This document shows, piece after piece, positions 56,702 to 64,000 of a DNA stretch of 64,000 nt (positions are counted from its first letter, which is position 1; each line of letters starts with the position of its first letter). Source of the DNA: Glaciimonas sp. PAMC28666 (GTDB lineage Bacteria; Pseudomonadota; Gammaproteobacteria; Burkholderiales; Burkholderiaceae_D). The position numbers and the translations under genes are program-made. Location: contig NZ_CP070304.1 of NCBI RefSeq assembly GCF_016917355.1, forward strand, positions 5,146,001 through 5,210,000, given 5' to 3'. The notes beneath the pieces were generated by a model that ran no database searches, was not told where the DNA came from, and saw nothing but the letters and a program-made list of their open reading frames with translations.

Positions 56702-58093
56702 ATGATGAGGCTCGCGATGTTGCTGTTAGGCGCCGACTATCTGCGTAAGTGGTGGCGCACATTCAGGATTGTCGGCTGGCTCTGGATAGCGGCAGGTCTG
56801 GTCGTTTTTATCGATGCATTGGACGACGCCATGTATTTTCCGGTGACTTTCTTTGCCTGGTTACTGATAGTGGACGGTTTGTCGACACTGGCAGTAGCAT
56901 GGACTGGAATCGGTGGGCAGCGAGTTTTACGCTATGTGAAAGGCGTCGCTTTTTTGTTCGCTGCAATACTTATCCTGGCCGGCCATCATCATGGCAATTT
57001 TATTCTTTCCATGATATTTGGCACCTTATTTCTGACAGATGGTCTGTTGCAGTCTCTTTCAGCCTGGGTGGTCCGTTATCCTCGCTGGCAGACTGCACTT
57101 TTAGGTGGTGCCATCGAAATTTTGCTGGCTGTTTTCTTTTATCAGCCCTACCCGACCCATTACGTCGGAACCGTTCCTTATTGCCTCGGGCTTGGATTAT
57201 TTTTTAGCGGATGGAGCATGCTGATACTAGCTAACCGCGTACATCGTTTGCCGACGACTACCTTCGGGCATGTTATGCGCATGCAATTAAATGACGTTCA
57301 ATGGCAGGATCGAAAATCATTAAGCGATGTTGACGCACCTTTAGATTGGGACGGACCGCCAGCCGAAAGTGAACACGCCCTTACCGTCCACGTCTGGACG
57401 CCCGTTGGGTCATCAAAGCAGCCGGGTTCAAGGCGATTAATCGTTGATCGCTATATCGCTTCGGTTGACGCCAATGGCGTTATCTCAACGGGACATGCCG
57501 CGCTTGAATCACAGGAAGGGATCTACATCAGCCTTTACCCCGGCGTCGAGATTGATCGCTCGCCCGACGATTTCAGCCGTCTGCTGAGAGCCACCCATGA
57601 AAACAATATACCTGGTTTATTCCAGCCGAATTATCAGACCGAATCGGACGCCTGGTGCGGGTCTACCATCAAGGTAAGAATACGTAACTATAGTCCGGAC
57701 AGGCTACGCATATTTTGGGAAGAGTATAAAAAAGATACGACTTACAATCTCACTTATCGTAATTGCTCGAGCTCCGTTTCACGTGCTCTGGAAGCTGCGG
57801 TCGAAGGCGCAATCGGGCATTTACATGGCCCTCAGCAAGGCTGGACGCCGTTGGTGCGGATGCTGTTCACGCCAGAATTGTGGGTTGCTGCACAAATTCG
57901 CAAACGAGCCAGAACCATGGCATGGACGCCGGGGCTGACACTGGATTATGCGCGAGCGCTGAGCATGCTGGTGGATCCTCGGCCTCTTGGGTGGCTCAAA
58001 ATGGCGCGTCTTGCCATCAAGCGGATGGCCCGATCCCGCAAGCGGTGGCGCGAGGAACGCTTATCGGTAAAGGAGCGAGTTGGTTCGCAGTAA
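56702..58093 (+). CDS. HdeD-like membrane protein fused to a papain-like (permuted NlpC/P60-type) domain
   Basis: 463 residues. The first 190 contain six transmembrane helices arranged like HdeD/DUF308 proteins, which are linked to acid resistance in E. coli. The rest is soluble. A TGHAALES stretch (candidate catalytic His, about residue 268) lies about 95 residues before YRNCSSSVSRALE (candidate nucleophile Cys). This His-before-Cys order fits the circularly permuted NlpC/P60 superfamily (YiiX/LRAT-like). Such enzymes act on amides, thioesters or lipids; the substrate is unknown. The C-terminal 60 residues are basic. AGGA lies 12 bases upstream of the ATG. Confidence 0.75.
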   Translation: MMRLAMLLLGADYLRKWWRTFRIVGWLWIAAGLVVFIDALDDAMYFPVTFFAWLLIVDGLSTLAVAWTGIGGQRVLRYVKGVAFLFAAILILAGHHHGNFILSMIFGTLFLTDGLLQSLSAWVVRYPRWQTALLGGAIEILLAVFFYQPYPTHYVGTVPYCLGLGLFFSGWSMLILANRVHRLPTTTFGHVMRMQLNDVQWQDRKSLSDVDAPLDWDGPPAESEHALTVHVWTPVGSSKQPGSRRLIVDRYIASVDANGVISTGHAALESQEGIYISLYPGVEIDRSPDDFSRLLRATHENNIPGLFQPNYQTESDAWCGSTIKVRIRNYSPDRLRIFWEEYKKDTTYNLTYRNCSSSVSRALEAAVEGAIGHLHGPQQGWTPLVRMLFTPELWVAAQIRKRARTMAWTPGLTLDYARALSMLVDPRPLGWLKMARLAIKRMARSRKRWREERLSVKERVGSQ

Positions 58094-58289
58094 AGTTAAT
58101 TTAAAGCGGACCAAAATTCCGGGCCGCAATTTATATCATTCAGCACCAAAGCAGAATGCACAGGCAGAATGCGCGAAAGAGTAACCTCGTGTAACTGTAC
58201 AAAGAGAAATGTAACGAAAGATACCAGACATACTTCCCGCAACTTTGCTTCGTATAATTCAAGGACCCAAACCAGTTCTGGAGTTCATC

Positions 58290-58682
58290 ATGAAGCTTCC
58301 GCTTAGCGTAGCAACGATCATCGCTCGTAAGTTTTGCACAACGTATTCGTTACCGGAAAAATATCATTCGAACGCAGATATGGTTGTCAAAAATGCGCCC
58401 CCTCCTCCAAAATTAGAGCCAACTCCGACCCCGCGCACCGGCTTAATCTGGATACCGGGCATGTGGCAATACGTGGAAGGTTGGTACGCCTGGCAGGCTG
58501 GTAGCTGGGAACTAAACCGGGAAGGACAACATTATGTGCATGCGCAATGGTTGCAGTCTCCTAAGGGCTGGCAACTTACATTAGGCCACTGGATGCAGTC
58601 GGCCGAGGAAAAATTGCCAGTTGATGTCGATAACAAGTCTAGCGCAGCTATTCCATATGACCCGCTTGCGGCTTATCGCTAA
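58290..58682 (+). CDS. WXXGXW/YXWGXW-repeat protein
   Basis: 130 residues. The middle carries imperfect tryptophan-rich repeats (IPGMWQYVEGWYAWQAGSW, then AQWLQSPKGWQLTLGHW), like small envelope proteins of Burkholderiales usually annotated as WXXGXW-repeat or BcpO-related. Relatives have a lipoprotein or Sec signal; here the N-terminus (MKLPLSVATIIARKFCTTY) is a poor match to either, and a Pro-rich stretch follows. GGAG precedes the ATG at 58290; the frame also opens at 58245. The function is unknown. It follows the HdeD fusion gene by about 200 bases. Confidence 0.7.
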   Translation: MKLPLSVATIIARKFCTTYSLPEKYHSNADMVVKNAPPPPKLEPTPTPRTGLIWIPGMWQYVEGWYAWQAGSWELNREGQHYVHAQWLQSPKGWQLTLGHWMQSAEEKLPVDVDNKSSAAIPYDPLAAYR

Positions 58683-59385
58683 CGTAAAAGTGGTGAACAT
58701 CACTTTTCAATGGCGTTCGAAAATCTGCTACACAGTGCTGAACCTTCGCGAATCCTGCGGCGTCCCCGGTAAAAAACGAGGATAAACGCAGAAGCGATTA
58801 CCGGTTTGCGCCCAGTTTCATTGATGCGTCACTATACTGGCGCTGATATCCCAATTTATCAACTAATGTCAGGCTACATAAGAGCGCCTCCCCATTCGCA
58901 CCGGGCTTAAGCGATCTTAATGATACCGACCGTCTCCCAGACACATGATAAAAAAGAGTGCACGGTGATCCCGCGTTGCTCTCTCAGTACACTGCGCATT
59001 GTAGGGGGAGTTCACCATCACGACGCGTCCAGCCACTTAGTGTGGCCGATACGGCCCAACGATCATAGTGACAACGATCATCCATAAGCGCTTGATGATC
59101 AGAGCGCCCGATAATTCCGAGTGACTGTCTTCGATAGATGTCCCCTTGTTATAGGCGGACATCATCATTCCGAATCTCGGTAAGCGTTTCTTGACGTGCT
59201 CAAGGACGGCCTATCTTTTGATGACATCTTTGATGATTTTAATATTGCTGTGCGATATTCCGATCCGCCGGATGGGTAGCGTTCTAGGGGATGCTGTGCT
59301 GGCGGGTACTGTGCTGTGCTGGCGGGTGCTGTGCTGTGCTGTGCCGTGCCGTGCCGCAGTATAAGTGCTAAATCGATTCCACCAA
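58683..59385. other. Intergenic region before the rRNA operon terminator
   Basis: About 700 bases with no gene. The minus frame 59165-59647 runs through the 5S rRNA and is spurious. Near the right end is a dense GCTGTGC/GGCGGGT tandem repeat, listed separately. Confidence 0.5.
59290..59356. repeat. Complex short tandem repeat of GCTGTGCTGGCGGGT type
   Basis: Overlapping 5-bp (GTGCT, GTGCC) and longer (TGTGCTGGCGGGT) units repeat across about 65 bases just beyond the rRNA operon terminator. Copies are imperfect. Confidence 0.75.
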
Positions 59386-59420
59386 GCAAAAACCCTCCCC
59401 GATTTCTCGGAGAGGGTTTT
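59386..59420 (-). terminator. Intrinsic terminator of the rRNA operon
   Basis: AACCCTCTCCGA, then GAAA, then TCGGGGAGGGTT pair on the minus strand with a single mismatch. A T-run follows. It begins nine bases after the 5S 3' end. Confidence 0.9.
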
Positions 59421-59429
59421 CTAATAAGA

Positions 59430-59543
59430 GCCTGACGATGACCTACTTTCACACTGGTTGCAGCACTATCATCGGCGCAAAGTCGTTTCACGGTCCTGTT
59501 CGGGATGGGAAGGGGTGGTACCAACTCGCTATGGTCATCAGGC
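59430..59543 (-). rRNA. rrf: 5S ribosomal RNA
   Basis: A 114-base sequence reading GCCTGATGACCATAGCGAG at the 5' end and closing with the complementary TCGTCAGGC. The internal CCCATCCCGAACAGG loop is the universal 5S signature. It is the last product of the operon, directly before an intrinsic terminator. Ends are good to a few bases. Confidence 0.96.
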
Positions 59544-59721
59544 ATAAACTGTAGTGTCATTTGTTCCCAATAGGGCAACAAACAACGCAATCTAGAAGAA
59601 GTAAAGGTCTTGTTTCTTGTGCGATGCTGACAAGGGTATGTCGGCACCGCACTGGGTATGATTGCACTTTTCAGGCAAACACATATCTCATTAGCTTACC
59701 CACAACCTGCTAAGGTTATAG

Positions 59722-62595
<2,874 letters not shown>

Positions 62596-62969
62596 CTATA
62601 ACGTTAGCTTCTAAACGCGTTCACGCTTAAAAACCGGTCATAGTATTATTACTTATGAGTATTACTTTAGCGTTTGCCGTATCCAAAGTGTTTTCGCATT
62701 TGTCTGCAACTATTACTAGCGCAGACTCTTTTGAGAACTCTTTAATACTTTTTTGATTTGATACAATCATACCCATCCACAATGCTGTCGCACTGCGGAC
62801 GAATTCTTTACTTCTTCTAAATTGTTAAAGAACAAACAGCCAATGATCGTCTAAAGATCAAACCTAAATCCCTTTTTATTTCACCCTATAACGCGCATGA
62901 AATACTGACTTAGGTTTGATTTTTACTTCTACTGATTGCCCCTGCGTTGTGCCGGGTCAAACGTAAATA
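62596..62969 (-). other. tRNA-Ala to 23S spacer with boxA antitermination element
   Basis: About 370 bases of transcribed spacer. TGTTCTTTAACA at 62824-62835 (minus strand) is a boxA-like element, the NusB/NusE binding site that lets polymerase read through the rRNA operon. Around it are sequences that form the 23S processing stem. Confidence 0.7.
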
Positions 62970-63045
62970 TGGTGGAGGCTAACGGGATCGAACCGATGAC
63001 CCCCTGCTTGCAAAGCAGGTGCTCTCCCAGCTGAGCTAAGCCCCC
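62970..63045 (-). tRNA. tRNA-Ala (TGC)
   Basis: 76 bases beginning GGGGGCTTAGCTCAG and ending with encoded CCA. The anticodon loop reads CTTTGCAAG (anticodon TGC), with a GGTTCGATCCC T-arm. It is the second tRNA of the 16S-23S spacer. Confidence 0.97.
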
Positions 63046-63066
63046 ATAAATCGTACATCTATCACG

Positions 63067-63143
63067 TGGTGGGTCTGGTTGGGCTCGAACCAACGACCCC
63101 CGCGTTATCAACACGGTGCTCTAACCAACTGAGCTACAGACCC
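63067..63143 (-). tRNA. tRNA-Ile (GAT)
   Basis: 77 bases beginning GGGTCTGTAGCTCAG and ending with encoded CCA. The anticodon loop reads GTTGATAAC (anticodon GAT), with a GGTTCGAGCCC T-arm. It is the first tRNA of the 16S-23S spacer. Confidence 0.97.
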
Positions 63144-63230
63144 GTCCTGATTAGCACCTACCTAATGATGACTGTTCTTCTTCTAACTAACACACCGATA
63201 AGTGTGGACGCTTAATGTCCGTGCAAACTC

Positions 63231-64000
<770 letters not shown>

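Noticed and set aside
58960-59040. Sequence resembling an insertion-sequence end
   Set aside because: No inverted-repeat pair, target duplication or transposase frame could be found.
59165-59647. 160-codon minus frame
   Set aside because: It runs through the 5S rRNA, its terminator and a tandem repeat.

Overview
The window is bacterial chromosome, most likely from a betaproteobacterium of the order Burkholderiales and plausibly Oxalobacteraceae. This is inferred from the 16S and 23S rRNA sequence style, the 16S-tRNA-Ile-tRNA-Ala-23S-5S order, and the gene families present: MHS and ACS transporters, LysR and IclR regulators, and a Lhr helicase. No phage, plasmid, CRISPR or intact insertion sequence was seen. 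The ribosomal operon is read on the minus strand. It fills the last 4.6 kb and runs off the right edge inside 16S.

Layout. 1-5.2 kb: the N-terminal end of a coiled-coil signalling protein, then a tightly overlapped three-gene nitric-oxide/c-di-GMP operon (H-NOX sensor; HNOBA-histidine kinase; REC-PAS-GGDEF-EAL). 5.3-6.7 kb: an O-methyltransferase and a PAP2 phosphatase. 7.4-12.8 kb: a minus-strand catabolic operon (D-serine dehydratase, MFS transporter, M81 peptidase) with a divergent LysR regulator. 13-16.8 kb: a LysR regulator divergent from an NmrA-type oxidoreductase, then a RidA protein and a VIT-family transporter. 16.8-18.5 kb: a gene-poor stretch with two small hypothetical genes. 18.5-22.8 kb: a Sfp-type phosphopantetheinyl transferase followed by a 1053-residue adenylation-carrier-thioesterase protein, which looks like a small natural-product locus.

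23.1-37 kb has a galactose/galactofuranose theme. galE is divergent from a 1272-residue fusion of a glycoside-hydrolase-like, a glycosyltransferase and a UDP-galactopyranose-mutase-like FAD domain. Two overlapping DJ-1/PfpI-type genes follow, one with an AraC DNA-binding tail. Then comes a four-gene sugar ABC importer closely resembling the galactofuranose system YtfQRT-YjfF, and an aldose 1-epimerase. UDP-galactose synthesis, a possible galactofuranose-forming enzyme, a transferase and an importer for the free sugar thus lie within 14 kb.

37-40 kb holds queE, queD, tadA and ldcA. 40.3-44.8 kb is the giant helicase gene lhr. 45-49.4 kb holds an MHS transporter broken by one frameshift, an IclR regulator and an NCS2 purine permease. 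49.8-54.8 kb holds a SNF2 helicase and a DeaD-type RNA helicase with a duplicated C-terminal RNA-binding domain. 55-58.7 kb holds a short-chain dehydrogenase, an HdeD-like membrane protein fused to a papain-like domain, and a WXXGXW-repeat protein.

The most interesting points are the three-domain sugar-enzyme fusion with a Shine-Dalgarno-like sequence and ATG kept at each internal junction, the A-T-TE synthetase with its transferase, the sGC-like NO module, the duplicated RNA-binding domain in DeaD, and the many short-period tandem repeats between genes.
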